Assembly: GCA_003956705.1 (NCBI GenBank)
Contig: QZCP01000013.1
Coordinates: forward strand, 124,001-188,000
Direction of reading: 5' to 3'
Origin: Brevipalpus yothersi
Taxonomy: Eukaryota > Arthropoda > Arachnida > Trombidiformes > Tenuipalpidae
DNA length: 64,000 bases
In this document: in pieces, positions 1 through 13,937 of the stretch
Layout of the letters: the number at the start of each line of letters is the position of its first letter
Position numbering within the stretch: the stretch's first letter is position 1
The notes under the pieces: generated by a model
What the model saw: the letters and a program-made list of their open reading frames with translations, nothing else
The model's database searches: none
What the model was told of the DNA's origin: nothing
Position numbers and translations under genes: made by a program

Positions 1-257
1 CTTGTATGCATGAGCTTCATTATCGTTATTCTTTCCATTATTTTCTCTCCTCTTCTTCTTATATACTTCTTCTTTTACGCTTCTTTTTTGAGCTCAAAGG
101 AAAAGTGAATATATACACTCTCTACCTGGATGCCTATAAAAGCCTTCCAAATGAAAGTGATAAAATCCTATTCTCATTGCTCTCTCTCTTCTTTCTTTCT
201 TCCTTTCTCTTTCTACCTTCTCCAGCATCCCGAGAATTTTTTCAGCATTCCACTTAC
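1..257 (-). other. Intron 9 of the transporter gene (partial)
   Basis: Sequence downstream of the donor at 252-257 in the gene's direction. Pyrimidine-rich on the plus strand; no coding match seen. Confidence 0.7.
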
Positions 258-356
258 ATTATTCATTTGGGCGATGAATATAGCGGCTACTGCTTCATAT
301 AATGCAGTACCATCCATGTTTACTGTTGCACCAACCGGCAGCACAAAGCGAGTTAC
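258..356 (-). CDS. Eaat: Transporter coding exon 9 (TM7, last exon inside the window)
   Basis: 99 bp, phase 0 in and out, residues 386-418. Codes for VTRFVLPVGATVNMDGTALY and then EAVAAIFIAQMNN, the most conserved segment of the SLC1 family, which forms the sodium and amino-acid site. Donor GTAAGT follows. The remaining 3' exons must lie to the left of position 1. Confidence 0.94.
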
Positions 357-2405
357 CTGGATAAAAGATAGATATACATGAAACAGTACGAAAATTTTTG
401 TGAGCATCCAGATACTGGTCAATATTCTCTCTCTCAACCTTTCTAAGGTAGAGAGAGAATCAAGAATTACGATTTCAACTCACTCTCTTGTCGATACCGA
501 GATTCTCTTCTAAGCACTTGAATGTGACTGGCAAAGTGGCTGCACTACTAGCCGTTCCAAGAGCTGTTACCCATGCTTGTAGCATTCCTAAGTGGATGGT
601 TGAGAGAGAAAAATAGTCGAAAGTTAGTTTCAGTTCATGATGGGTCTAATCATTTGAACAAGATTGGTGCTCATACATATATACACAAACACACATGGAA
701 CGATAGTTGTGTTTATGCTATTACACAGAGTTACAAAATATAGCTTGGAAAAGCATGAAGATTCTTCCGGTAAAATGTTCCACAGCAGAACAAGAGAAGT
801 AAGAGTAGAGAAAGAGAGAGAGAGAGGGAGAGAAAATAACTAGGCAAAACGAGGTAAAAGTGAACCTTTCAATCGATTTTTGCGCGTCTTTTTGCCTGCC
901 TTCTAAATATGGAGCATAAGAATAGCAATTGCTGCAAGCTGCTTTTCAATAAAGCCTCACAATATGGATCTTGTCTCTAATGAATGCATGAGGGCTTCAT
1001 GGAATTTGCATTTTGTGGTATGAATAAGAATGTGAAGAGATAGAGAAAAAGGATCTACATTCTCTGCGGGAAAAGAACGAGGAGAAGAAAAGAGCGAGAG
1101 AAATTTTTGAAGACTTCTCATTTCTCAAGGAAGAAGAAAAATATTTTTAACCATGAATTCTTCAGTGATAATTTCATTCAAACTATATCATCACTTGGGG
1201 ATGAATCAATCTCAGTGTCTCCCCCTTCTCTCTTTTTTCTGAGCAAATGAAGAAGTTGTAGGGAAATATATGCACTCACACACACACACCATGGGCATAT
1301 ATCATGAATATATTCAACAGAGAATGGCAATAATAATAGCCATTGACTCGTGTTATCTTTTCTCTCTCTCTATCTCTCTCTCTTTGCATTCAGCTTGATG
1401 TAAGATATCTCATTATTCAATGGCGACCTTGTAGGGCCTCAAATGTCCAGAGGTAGCAAGTAAAGAAAAAGATAATATCAACCATAGGAATGGAGAATCA
1501 TAATTGTCTTTAGGCTTGTGACTAGAATAAATCTTGCACAACATCGTATTATAATAATTTGATTTCATTAGGGAATACCGGCAATATCTATGCTGTTATT
1601 GAAGTTATTTTCTTCCACTATGTCTCACATATACCATAAAGTCATTCCAATGTATCTATTTTTTTCTATTCTTGGAATGACTTTTTCTCTCTTCACCCTT
1701 TTTTCTTTCTCTTTACCATCGTAAACAGTTCCAATTTTATATATCATATGAGACTGATTAATGAGATTTTAAAAGTCAGTGAGCACATTTTTTTAAGTGG
1801 GAAAATATTGCCTCTAACAACTGGTAAGTTATGGGAAAATTTTTTACTTCTTCATTATTTCTTCAATCAAGCTTTCAGGCGCACACACGTTTTCTCTCTC
1901 TCTCTCTTTCTCAGTTTGTCATAAGCAAAAAATCACTGAAATGAGTAGAAGGAAAGATAAAAAAAGATTGCCCCAGAATATATGTCTTGAACACATTTTT
2001 CGATTTACTTTTCCATTCCAACCAATGCATAGATAACCTATTGACTTTGTAGCGATTCGCTTTTTTCGAACATTTTTCGTTCCTCATCTCTTCTCTCTCT
2101 TGATTCATTCATACCACTTGATTCACTATTTTTCTTTCTATTACAAAGCAATACTTCTAGCAAAATGTTTGCCCATGAAACAGACTCTTAAGGGACTCGA
2201 GAGTACCCTAGACTGATCATCCTCGTGAGATGAAGAAAAAGAAGAAGAAGAGGTAAGCGAAAGGTAGGAGAAGAAGTGAAAAACTATGGAGAAGGTTCCC
2301 ATAGCAATCAGTGGGACTTGGACAGAAGAAAATCAATACATCTTTCTCTTCTTCATCAGAAATACCTCGCTCAGGTGAGAAGCAGAAGAACATGGAAGAA
2401 TAAGA

Positions 2406-2436
<31 letters not shown>

Positions 2437-3301
2437 GAAAGAGAGAGCGGAAAAGAATAAAAAAGCGTGCAGAAAAGGATGCCCATGAAATGGCATGCAA
2501 GTGAGCTCATGTGCTTGGAGCTTGTTTATTCTTCTTCTTATTCTTGTTCCAAAGTAATAATCATGAGAATGAGAAAAAAAAGAAAAAGATGATGAAGAAG
2601 AAGAAGAAAGTGATCTTGAGCTTTATAAGCGAAAGAAGAATAAGCTCACTTTGACAGCGAGTTCATTGAGCTCAATCATCGAAAGAATTTAAAGGAAAAA
2701 TTTTAGACAATAAAAGAAAACCTTCGAGCCCAAATCATTATCAATTTTGATTGTCACTCACCTTTAAAAAAAGTCAGTGGATTTTTTCGGACTATAGCGA
2801 AATATATGGCAGGAAGAGTGAAACAAGCGTGAATTATTAGGCCAATTATAACGGTTATCATGTATAGTGCAAGCTGTTGAGCTGTAGACCAGATATCGTC
2901 AATCTCGGTGATTTTTCCTATCCAGATATTATTATTATGGTGACGATGATGATCATGATGATCATGACAATGGAAGGTAAGTTGAAATTGGTAGAAAGAG
3001 AGAGAGAGAGAGGAGAGGAGAAAGAATAATCGGTTATCATAAGATTCAAAAAATGTTGCTAAAATTGGCGTACCTATTATGAGAGACATGATACCAATGG
3101 GCGAGTACCACATAACAATGATAACAATTCGCATGACAATGTCATTTAGGATGACAAAAAAACGAACCATCACTTCACCTGCAGAACAAAAAGAATGTAA
3201 AGAATTCAGTATGGCAAGGGTAACCGGTGGAAGAGAGACAGAGAGAAAGTGAAAAACCTGGGCCTATGTAGAAGAGTCAATTATTGATCAGGGAATATTC
3301 A

Positions 3302-3339
<38 letters not shown>

Positions 3340-4738
3340 ATATATCTATCTCACTTTACAATTAATGACAATGAATATAGACGATTACATGAAATGAGCT
3401 CGGTCAACTGTTAATTTTTGAGCTCATCTTTTTCTTTCCAACTCATTTCTTCATATTTTTCATGAACATAAGGGATCTTCAACACCAATAAAATGCATGT
3501 ATAATTTTTTTCTTCCCTTTTTTGCAGTTCGAATCAGGTAAAATATTAAGTGTGTGAGGACAGGTATCTATTCCTTTCTTCTTGATGAATATCATCGCTG
3601 AAAAAATCTATTCGATAGTGTCCATCATGACACCTAATTGCCAATCTTCCAAATTTTTTCTCCCAAAGATGATGAAAAATGCAAACAACTTGCTTCACTA
3701 ACCATCCCAACTTATTTATGTGTGTGTTCATTTATGCTACTTTACTATGCTATTGATCAATGTCAATTATCTTGTCATACAAGTGATGAAAATGGTGTCG
3801 AAAGTTTGTTTGCCAGAGGAAACTCAATACCTAGAGTTCATCATCATTCGATGTTGATGATGCTTCTTTTTATTTCTATCTCTCTTCATGTGTTTCGAGT
3901 TCATCCATCTGTGATCATTTGATTGTTAGACTGAGTTATTGTGTGGGTATGTATGTATTACTCTTACCTTCACGACCTAGCTGTTGACATATGATTCCAA
4001 AAGCAATGCAAAAAACAATCAGACCCAATATATTTGAGCCCTCTTTCATTTCTACTACTCGTATTTTTGGCATGGAAGTTCCATTAACAGGGCAGAACGT
4101 GCTGGTACCTAAAAGTGGAAAGAGAAAGAGAGAGAAAAAGATGAAAGAATGCCCGTGTAAATGTCATTGATCAAGTGTGTTCGACAAAGTTTGCTTGGTG
4201 AGAGGTGTACATAATAGCATATTATTAGCATAATTGAATGATGCTTGAGTTGTGAAAGAAGAATGAGAAAGGGAGAGAGAGAGAGAAAAATTTTCCAATA
4301 TCTAATTATATGGAACTGATCAAATTTTTCTCATGTAATCAAACTTCTGTTATGGTAGCTGGAAAGAATTGCATGTGTGTGTAGATATACGTTTTATTTC
4401 TTCTTTATGCTGTTAAAATTAACATTTTCAAATTTTGTCCAGATAGAATTAAAATATTTAACAGGAACATTCATTTTTCATGACAAATATTATTCATACT
4501 ATTATCTAAATGATCATCTTCATGATCATTTGACATCATTTGAAGTAGGAGAAAGGGAGAAAGTAAGAATGAAAGAGACTCAACCTAACAGACCTTGACT
4601 GGAAAAAATGCCGTTACTTTTCTTAATCTGGCAACACTCCGGATGTGAAGTGATAAAAATGAGGGAAGATAGAAAGAGAAACCTTCATCTCATGTGATTC
4701 TCCAGAGATGAAGACTGATTTCGACTTTATGAGACTTT

Positions 4739-4817
<79 letters not shown>

Positions 4818-5201
4818 ATATCTGATTACTACAGGCTAAGTCCTCCATACAAGCATCAAGAGTACCGCTTCTTAAGTGATAATAATTTTCTTTACAGTTT
4901 GATAAACTACTGTGTTTGATGTGTACAATTTCGTGATACTGTAGCTTTGTATATATTTTCACTGATATACACAACAACCATCTTTGACCACTTTTGAGTG
5001 ATTTGATTCACCACAGAAGCAAAAACATTCAATAGATAGAAAGAGTACATATCTTTCTCTCCATCTTCGACACTCTAGACAGTAGATCTAACAAATATTG
5101 ATGCAAGAGCTCTGTCAGCACAAGTAACACTGATATATGTACTGATGTTGTGGAGATATTCCTCTTTTTTCCCAAGAGTGTCAAGGCTATTCAAGCCTTC
5201 A

Positions 5202-5251
<50 letters not shown>

Positions 5252-5533
5252 CAAGAACACATCTTATCGAAAACTACTGCAATACTGATCGAACTTGCTC
5301 CAATCTCTCTATCTTACTATGCATCCTGTTATTCTGTCAACATGTTGTTGAGTGAAATATACAGAGAGAAAGAAAGAAAGAAAAGAGAGAGAGAGAGAGA
5401 GAGAAATTATATGAGAAAGTAGACAAAAAAAGTTCAGTCAGATTGATATTGAATCGATGCTTAACTTTTATCTACCCTGGAAAATCATTCATCATCAAAA
5501 TAACAATCTGACGCATATAATAAGAGGGAGAGG

Positions 5534-5607
<74 letters not shown>

Positions 5608-6232
5608 AAAAAAGTTTCGAAACAAGGGTTAAAAATCATGATGATAAATTTTTGACTTATAGTCTGTCGATTGGTGAGAATGTTTCGCTGTACCATGCTG
5701 TTGTATGCTATTTTCATCGAACAGATCAATCTTTGTTTGTCATTCAAATACTTGAATATTCTTGTGCGAGAAATAGGGAGAGAGAAGAGTTTTTCTTGTT
5801 CACATGGAATATCGAAGAGTAGCATGCATCTGATTAGAATAAACATGAATCCATCTCCATGCCTTGAGGAGTCATAAGAGTAATAGAAACGGAAGAGGCA
5901 GAAAAAACTTTCAAAAATGTAATCGTGAAAAAAGGTAAATGATGGTCTGGAATACCATTTTCTTTGTGTCTCATCACGATGAAATCAATATGTCCTCCAC
6001 AAAGAAGGCCAATTGATCGATATCAAAAACGGATAGAAAGCTAATAAGTTATCAGAATCCATTTAAAAGGAATGGAAAAAGTAGCCAAAATAGAAGAGAA
6101 AGAGAGCAAGTCGTTCTGTGCTCTATGGGGAGCCTCAATTTCAAGAGTTCACTCTCACATGAAAATGGAGTTAGTTCATGAAATTAGTTCAGAGAAAGAA
6201 AAGAAATAGGAATTCCGGTACTTCAGTATGGC

Positions 6233-6279
<47 letters not shown>

Positions 6280-6601
6280 NNNNNNNNNNNNNNNNNNNNN
6301 NNNNNNNNNNNNNNNNNNNNNNNNNNNNNNNNNNNNNNNNNNNNNNNNNNNNNNNNNNNNNNNNNNNNNNNNNNNNNNNNNNNNNNNNNNNNNNNNNNNN
6401 NNNNNNNNNNNNNNNNNNNNNNNNNNNNNNNNNNNNNNNNNNNNNNNNNNNNNNNNNNNNNNNNNNNNNNNNNNNNNNNNNNNNNNNNNNNNNNNNNNNN
6501 NNNNNNNNNNNNNNNNNNNNNNNNNNNNNNNNNNNNNNNNNNNNNNNNNNNNNNNNNNNNNNNNNNNNNNNNNNNNNNNNNNNNNNNNNNNNNNNNNNNN
6601 N

Positions 6602-6661
<60 letters not shown>

Positions 6662-7024
6662 TATGCTCTTCTGTACTCTTTCTGCTCATTGAGCCAAATA
6701 TCTAGGGCTTTATTCTTCACTGTTGGAACAGTTATGATGAGAAAATTGTAGTGTCGATGATGCTTCTCTTGATAATGAGTGTGTTCATCCCTCTTTATTT
6801 CGAGAGAGAGAAACACCAAGAGAGAAGGAGAGAGAGAAAGAGAAAGAGAGGGTGGAGAAAGATGGGGAAAAATTCCAAGGCTCTCTCTTTCTGCATCTCT
6901 CACTTTGTAACCACAAGTTTCACCTACTTTGTAATTCATTGCCCAAAATAAATGCTTTTCTCTCTCTCTCCCTCTTAGGTCGCATGCCAAGCAAATTGTG
7001 ACTTCTATTGAGTCCCGAGAGAGA

Positions 7025-7077
<53 letters not shown>

Positions 7078-7643
7078 TGTTGAATGAGCCAAGAGGTGCA
7101 AGTGCTGGGCGACGAGTAATTGAAACAGCTAATCGTGTGTATACATTTAAGAGTGAGAAAAAGAACACGATTGATTGAGAGTGATGACGATAGAATGATT
7201 GACAAGTTGATGATGAAAAATTTGTCAAAAAATTTAAGAATGCAAGAATGGTTGAAGTAAAGAGAGAGAAAAAGAATGAGAGAGTAAGTAAGAGTAAGAG
7301 AGTAAATGTTTACTCGTATCACTTACATGCAGTCAGCGTCTGATTGACTGGCTTTTTGGATTCTTTGTACACGGTCTGTGATTGCCTGAAGCATGCTTCC
7401 ATAAGATTTTCTGGGAACATATTACGAACAAGGTCGAGCATGGCATCAAAGGACGTGGTCTCCGTCTTATCAGCTCCTGGGTGAAGAGAAAGAAAGGAAG
7501 AGAAATGGTATATCATGGTTAGCAGAGGTATTTCTTTCAGTAATTTTTCAGTAAGGTTTCAACCCTGTTCTGAATGAGAATCGAGAATCGAAAGAGGAAT
7601 GATGGATCCTCATGACGAGGGCATTAGAACGGAATGAATAAAG

Positions 7644-7697
<54 letters not shown>

Positions 7698-9269
7698 GCC
7701 ACATCCAGCTAGCAAAATCACAGCATAGAAGCTACAGAAGCAGAAGCAGCCTCTCTACGAGGGCTCCAAGTTAATTAAGTAATCATTGATTAATGAGGTT
7801 CTGCTTGCAAATGTGCTTGTGTTTGCAAACGCGATTCGCTGAGCAGAAAGAGTAGAATGAAGAAAAAAAGAGAAAGTAAACCTCGAAAGATCGAGAGAGC
7901 TGGTTTAGGTATGAGAATTTAAAGGATTCAGGCATGAAGAAAGAAAGAGAGAGAAAGAGAGAGAAAACATGAAGTGAATGAAGAAAGATTCCTTTATGTA
8001 TGTACATATATACATATATGTATACGAACCTGCTTTTCTTAGTCCACCTTCCTTGATTTCAGGGGTTCCAGGATGTATTAATAGTACTAGAATTATACCC
8101 AAAATTGCGGCAAGAAGCGTAGTTGCAAGGTAATAAATCATTGCACGACTTCCCATTTTTCCGCTCGACTATGGAGAATAACCACCACTTAATAAACATG
8201 GTCAAGTGTATGTGTGTTTAAAGAGGTGAAAAAGAAAGGCACACATGGACTGACTTGAAAGTTTGGGCTGACTTTTGAAGGACATCAGGGTATCATAAAA
8301 TGCTGTAATCAACTACACACCATCACATCATCAGCCACCCACATTATCATCAAGTTGGTGTCGATGGGTAAACTAATTAAGCTTTTCGGTCTTGACGAGA
8401 GCTTGAGGAATCATTATACATACATTAAAATGTTCAATAAATGTTCATAAGAACAAACGAGTTTTTGGTACTCTTTATCTTGTTCCAATCATTGGGCAAC
8501 AAAATTTCTCCACAAAAAAAAGATGCAATTACACTTGATGGCAAGCATGAGTGAATTTTTTCTCTTTCAAATATGTAGGTAAAAGGTATATGATTTGAGC
8601 AATACCAGCAATAAAATCAGCATTTTCAACTGGAAAAAGAATCGATCACTTGCATGTATGTGCTAGACAGAATACAGCTCACAGTCATAACATTCATCCT
8701 ACATACACACACAGATAAATTATTCTCTTTACTTGGATAGAAGGGAAAGAGCGATCTTCAAGATTGAAGAATGAAGAGATTGGCTGGAGAGCGAAATAGT
8801 AAAAAGATGAACGATCAATTTCACATGTGTAGCAAGGAACCCTGGGAAAGAATAGGAGAAGAAAAAGAAGAAGAGGAGCAGGAAAAGAGCACTTTGGATG
8901 CCTGTGAGGATGCTGTGAAAAATAAGATGAGCAGAGAGAGAGATGGCGAAATAGAGAGAAGAAAGTGATCGTCCAAGGAGAAGAAGGAGAAGAAGAAGAA
9001 TGCGATTCTGACTGCATTGTGGCTTGCAATGCTTTTTGGTCACCAAAAGGAAGAATGATTCCCTTTGAATCATCAGCATTTGAGCTATTAGGGATGGAAA
9101 AAAGAAAGATTGTTCTTCTCGGGAACATACATACATACGCACCCACATACACCACATAGCTATACATGGGAAAGGAGAGCTTCCACAACAACAACAGCAC
9201 AAATATTTAGGGCAAGCATGACATGAAACAGATATATAATAACTGTGGAATAGAGGGATAGGAAGGAAG

Positions 9270-9304
<35 letters not shown>

Positions 9305-10444
9305 CGTCGTGAGGAGATTATGAGAGTGGACAAGCACTCTCTGTAATATCACTAATTGCTATCATGGATGAAAAATTACTGCCTACTTGGTAGCCTTTAT
9401 CCACCAAAAAGAGTGTATATATGGGCTCATATTCACTTGATGTGGTCAAAGTTGTTCATAAATTGTAGGCAGGAACCAGGAAAAAGGTGAATCATTAGGA
9501 TGTGATCAAGCATCAAACGGTTTTTGTGGCTGCAGAATCATTTTCATCATCACTATCAGCGATGTTTACACGCTCATACATCATTCAATTCAATTCGATT
9601 CGAAGTTGTGGTGGCAAGATAGATGGATAGAAAGGGAGAGAGAGTGTAAAAGAGAAAGAGAGAGAAGATGGAGAAGAAAATGGCAAAATTTGTTAATCAT
9701 CATCATGCAATCCGATAGAACGAATTTTCAAGCATGTGTGTATACCTTTTTCAAATACATACACACTCACAGGGATAGTATGTTGAGTGAAAGTAACCGC
9801 ATTTGGGATGGAAATTAATCAGATAAATGATGAGCTCAGTTATTCAGCCAACCATATCATGGATTTGGACTGGCATTGATTGCCAAGAATCTTACAGTAC
9901 ACACACATATACATGTACATGTACATGTATATATAGAGATAGAGAGACGTTTGAATTACCGACAGCATCACTTGGGCATTGGTTGAAGTTTCTCTTTTCT
10001 CCTGTGTGATTGCCCAGGAATGAGATGAGATTTTTCGGTGAGAAGCTTTTGTGTGACCCTTCAATCTTGGGTGTCTTGAATTGCTTGCTCATTCTGGAAT
10101 GAAACTTTCATTTCTATATACTTTGGATTCATTTCTTGCTTATAACTTTCTCTCTCTTTTGGATAGTGAATATGTGTGCGCAGCCAGCTAAGACTTGATG
10201 GTCAACCACTACAAAAATTACTGTCATAAATGAATTTGACGAGGCATAAAGTTTGAAAAACTTGATTTTCTCAGCACACATAACCGAAAGTGTGTCCTCT
10301 TTGCTTTCCATCACTTTCTCAGTTTGAGCCACCATCATCGTGATTAGTATCAATGGTCAGCATCGTCTCTTTCTCTCTCCTCTCGGTCACCCTCTTTTTT
10401 TGAAGGTGGCAAAAGTACAAAATATATATCAATGAAAGTGAGAA

Positions 10445-10513
<69 letters not shown>

Positions 10514-11541
10514 ATTTTTTCCTCACTAAATGAGATGGAGTCTCTCGATAAACGAATGAAATAAATCTTCAAACTGAAAACTTTTCTTCTCTCTTTCTCT
10601 CAACACTTTCACTTTCCAAAAAGCTGTCCTTATTTTTTTCTTTCTCTCTCTCTCTTCTGTAACTGTATATATCTTGTATATGATCTCACTGAAAAGTTTG
10701 TCCAAGCTTGATTCTATTTCTCACATTAAAGCCACTCTCACTTTCACACCCTTTCCAAGTGTCAACGTTAAATTTCCAAAAGATGGTTCCTTATGAGTCT
10801 TGTCGCACACAGAGATATGGCACAGGCATTGAATGGCTCGGAAGAGATGTTGGGGAAGAAAGTTCCTCGGATAATGAATCTCATGAGAGAAGAAGTGGAG
10901 AAGAAAGAGGAGAAAAAATCTTTCTTCCATCATGTTCAGAACACATTTTCAATAGATAAACCTTGAGCGTAATCAAGTGACATGCTGAAGTATAAAGAGA
11001 AAATTGTAATAGATAGATAGGAAGAGAAAGAGAGAGAGAGAGAGAGAGAAAAGTATGGCATAAATATGAAATCAAAATCCCCTTTTTGAAATCGATTTTT
11101 TCTCAGCTCTGTATGAGCCTATGTAATTAAATTGATTGTAAAAGCTTCTGAATCAGATTGTTTGTACAACGTGATCGCCGGAAGCCATAAGCCAAAGTAT
11201 ATATATTTATACCTGGTGAGTATATTTTCTCTCTCTCTCTCTCTTTCCTGACAACCAGATTACCAACATTTTCTCTGTGTATGTGGTGGTGCAAACATAC
11301 TTGAAATATTTTTCACTAACATTGATGCAATAAAGTTAGCCATCACCATCACCAGCATAGCATCTCTCTCTCTCTCTCTATCAACTCAATAAAGGCATTG
11401 GCTAACTCGTTGCCCAGAGAGCCTCTCTTTCCTCACTCGTAAGATGTATATCAGAATCATGGAATCTTGCAATTTTCGAAGTCTGTATTCAAGGCTATCC
11501 AAATTTTCTCAATGCAATAACTTTTAACACCCTAAATCATA

Positions 11542-11572
<31 letters not shown>

Positions 11573-12043
11573 TGTTTGTAGGAAAAGAGAGATGGAAGCC
11601 ATTTTGGAGTCACGATTTTCTATTGTCGACTTGATATACTTTTGCAAAAGAACAGAAACGAGAAAATTTTTTTCTACTTGAAACATACATTTCATTTACA
11701 ACATTCATATATTGAAAGAATCTTATCTTTCCTCAGCATCACCATTAAAAAATGATCCACCCAACTTATGATTCATGTGTTTTTGAATGTATGTGTGTAT
11801 ATACATGTACATGTATGTGTTTTCATGATACAAAAAATTTGCTGCATAACGGTATCATGAATGAACTTATCGATCTTTCGAAACACTTTTCAAATGGTGC
11901 CAAGTCAACGATCCAGAAGATTACTAAAAAGATCAACTTGGTAACGTTTCTCTTTCTAGACTTGAAGTACAGCTAATCCTAGCCAAGATGGTGGATCCAT
12001 CGAGTGTGACAATTACGCTATTGTCTCTCATACATAATATTCA

Positions 12044-12076
<33 letters not shown>

Positions 12077-12438
12077 GAAAGAAAGAGGGTAAGAAAATTC
12101 TCTCTTTCCCTCTTTTCCTTATCTATGTATGTACAGACATGCATGCATAGTTTCAGGCATGTAAATGAGTTCTGATGGACACTGTGACATGGAACAGCGA
12201 CCCAAGATTCTCATAATTCATGGAAGAATGACACGAGGAAGCAGTGGAAGCTTGTGATCTCGAAAGTATATAAAGAAGCCATATCTAGAGATTTAGTGAA
12301 TGTATTGAAAATGCTATGGACAGGCGAATAAGAAGGAAAGAATGAGAAGGTGGTAAAAAAATTGTCAGAGGATTCAGAAAAGAAACGCTCGAGAAAATCT
12401 CAAACGAAGCTTGTTACGAAAGCTCTTGGACCAGGGAA

Positions 12439-12503
<65 letters not shown>

Positions 12504-12837
12504 GATAGAAAGTGATGCTGTGTATTGCTTTTCACTTGCAAATTCATAGGCAACTTCCGCCTGCTTGCCATTCCTCATTTTGCCTCCTTTTCATCTTTAC
12601 ACACATACACAATCTTTCTCACCATCTCTCATTTTTTTCTCTCTCTCTTTCTCTTCGCTTTTATCACATCACATCACATACACACACAGCATCTTTTCAT
12701 GAGAATATCTGAATCAGAATCATGAGACCGGGAAGAAGAGAGAGGAAGGAATTGAGATTTGATGCATGAGATGTATTCTCGCCTACATTCAATTTTATCA
12801 GCCCTCGCATGTTTTTTGTGTCTGTATACATACACAT

Positions 12838-12868
<31 letters not shown>

Positions 12869-13889
12869 GTAAGAAGAAGAAAAAATTGTACGAAAAGATG
12901 AGCTAATGGTGAAACAATCGGAAAGACCTTGGCATCAACAACAGCAATTTTTGTTACAAAGTAGGATCAGAGAGAGGGAAAAAATTGATACCTCATCGAT
13001 ATTCATCATCATCATTTACACCATCCTGTGTTCATTTTGTAGGAAAAATAATACTGTAAATCAGTTGAATTATTTTGCAAAAGTTGTGTACCATTAAAAC
13101 AATACAAATGCACACCTCAGGATTGTGGATAGCATTGAATTGCTCAATATGATGATAAAAGTGATGCTGCACATGTTTGTAGGGAACACTGGACGAAATG
13201 AAAAGAGAAAATGTTCGTGCTCAAGAAGATCACATTTGAGGAAAGACAGAGAAAATGAATGAAAGTAATAAAGTTAAAGATGCAAAAGTCATCCTGCTCT
13301 GTTAGCATTATGCACGAAAGAAGTTGAGAAGGTTAGATGAAAGATTGTGTCCAAAGTCGATGCCCAATTGGGATTTCAAGTCAGTTTACCTCGGTCCAAA
13401 TAGTATGTGTATGTGTGTGTCCGTGTGTGAGAGAAAGTGTCTTTTAGAATGATCATTAACACTTACTTTGGCATCCAATTGAGCAAGTCCGGCGATTAGG
13501 GAGGACACAATCAAGGGAAGAATTAACATCTTAAGCATCCTCATAAGCAATTCTCCGGGAAATTTGAGTAAAACATCGGTATCAGAGCCTCTTGTGATAC
13601 CTGCATAACGAAGAAGACCGCCAGCAGCGATACCTCCGACCACGCTGGCAATGGTCAACATTAACAAGAGGTTTTCGGAGTTCCATTGGATACACTATAG
13701 AATCAGAGAGAGAGAGAGAGAAAGAGAGAGAAAAGAAAGAAAAATGCAAAATGCCCATGAGATATGAATAAATATTCATCCACTACCTCATCTCCCTCTC
13801 AAAGGCCCATTTGATCCATTCTCTTTGTATATGATCAAAATCAACTGACCACAATATGAACAATACCCAGGAGCCTGATTAATTATAAA

Positions 13890-13937
<48 letters not shown>

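Larger units (their letters stand above)
4109..7326 (-). other. Intron 4 of the transporter gene with an assembly gap
   Basis: 3.2 kb holding (TC)n at 4743-4814, (GA)n at 5208-5248, 5537-5605 and 7017-7075, and the gapped CT array at 6236-6658. Exon-like content was not found between the arrays. Confidence 0.7.
8169..13466 (-). other. Intron 2 of the transporter gene (5.3 kb)
   Basis: The largest intron of the gene. It holds (GA)n arrays at 9276-9304, 10455-10508 and 12443-12500, (TG)n arrays at 11542-11569 and 12843-12868, a GAAA tract near 12046-12076, and a palindromic ACATGTACATGTA-type stretch near 9911-9930. The 207- and 168-codon minus frames at 8694-9352 are overlapping low-complexity readings. 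Confidence 0.65.

Noticed and set aside
3520..3545. GTTCGAATC resembling a tRNA B box
   Set aside because: No A box or cloverleaf stems upstream; no tRNA was found anywhere in the window.
8694..9352. Overlapping 207- and 168-codon minus frames in transporter intron 2
   Set aside because: Two different frames of the same strand overlap, with Ser/Leu/Phe-rich low-complexity content. They lie inside an intron and resemble no domain.
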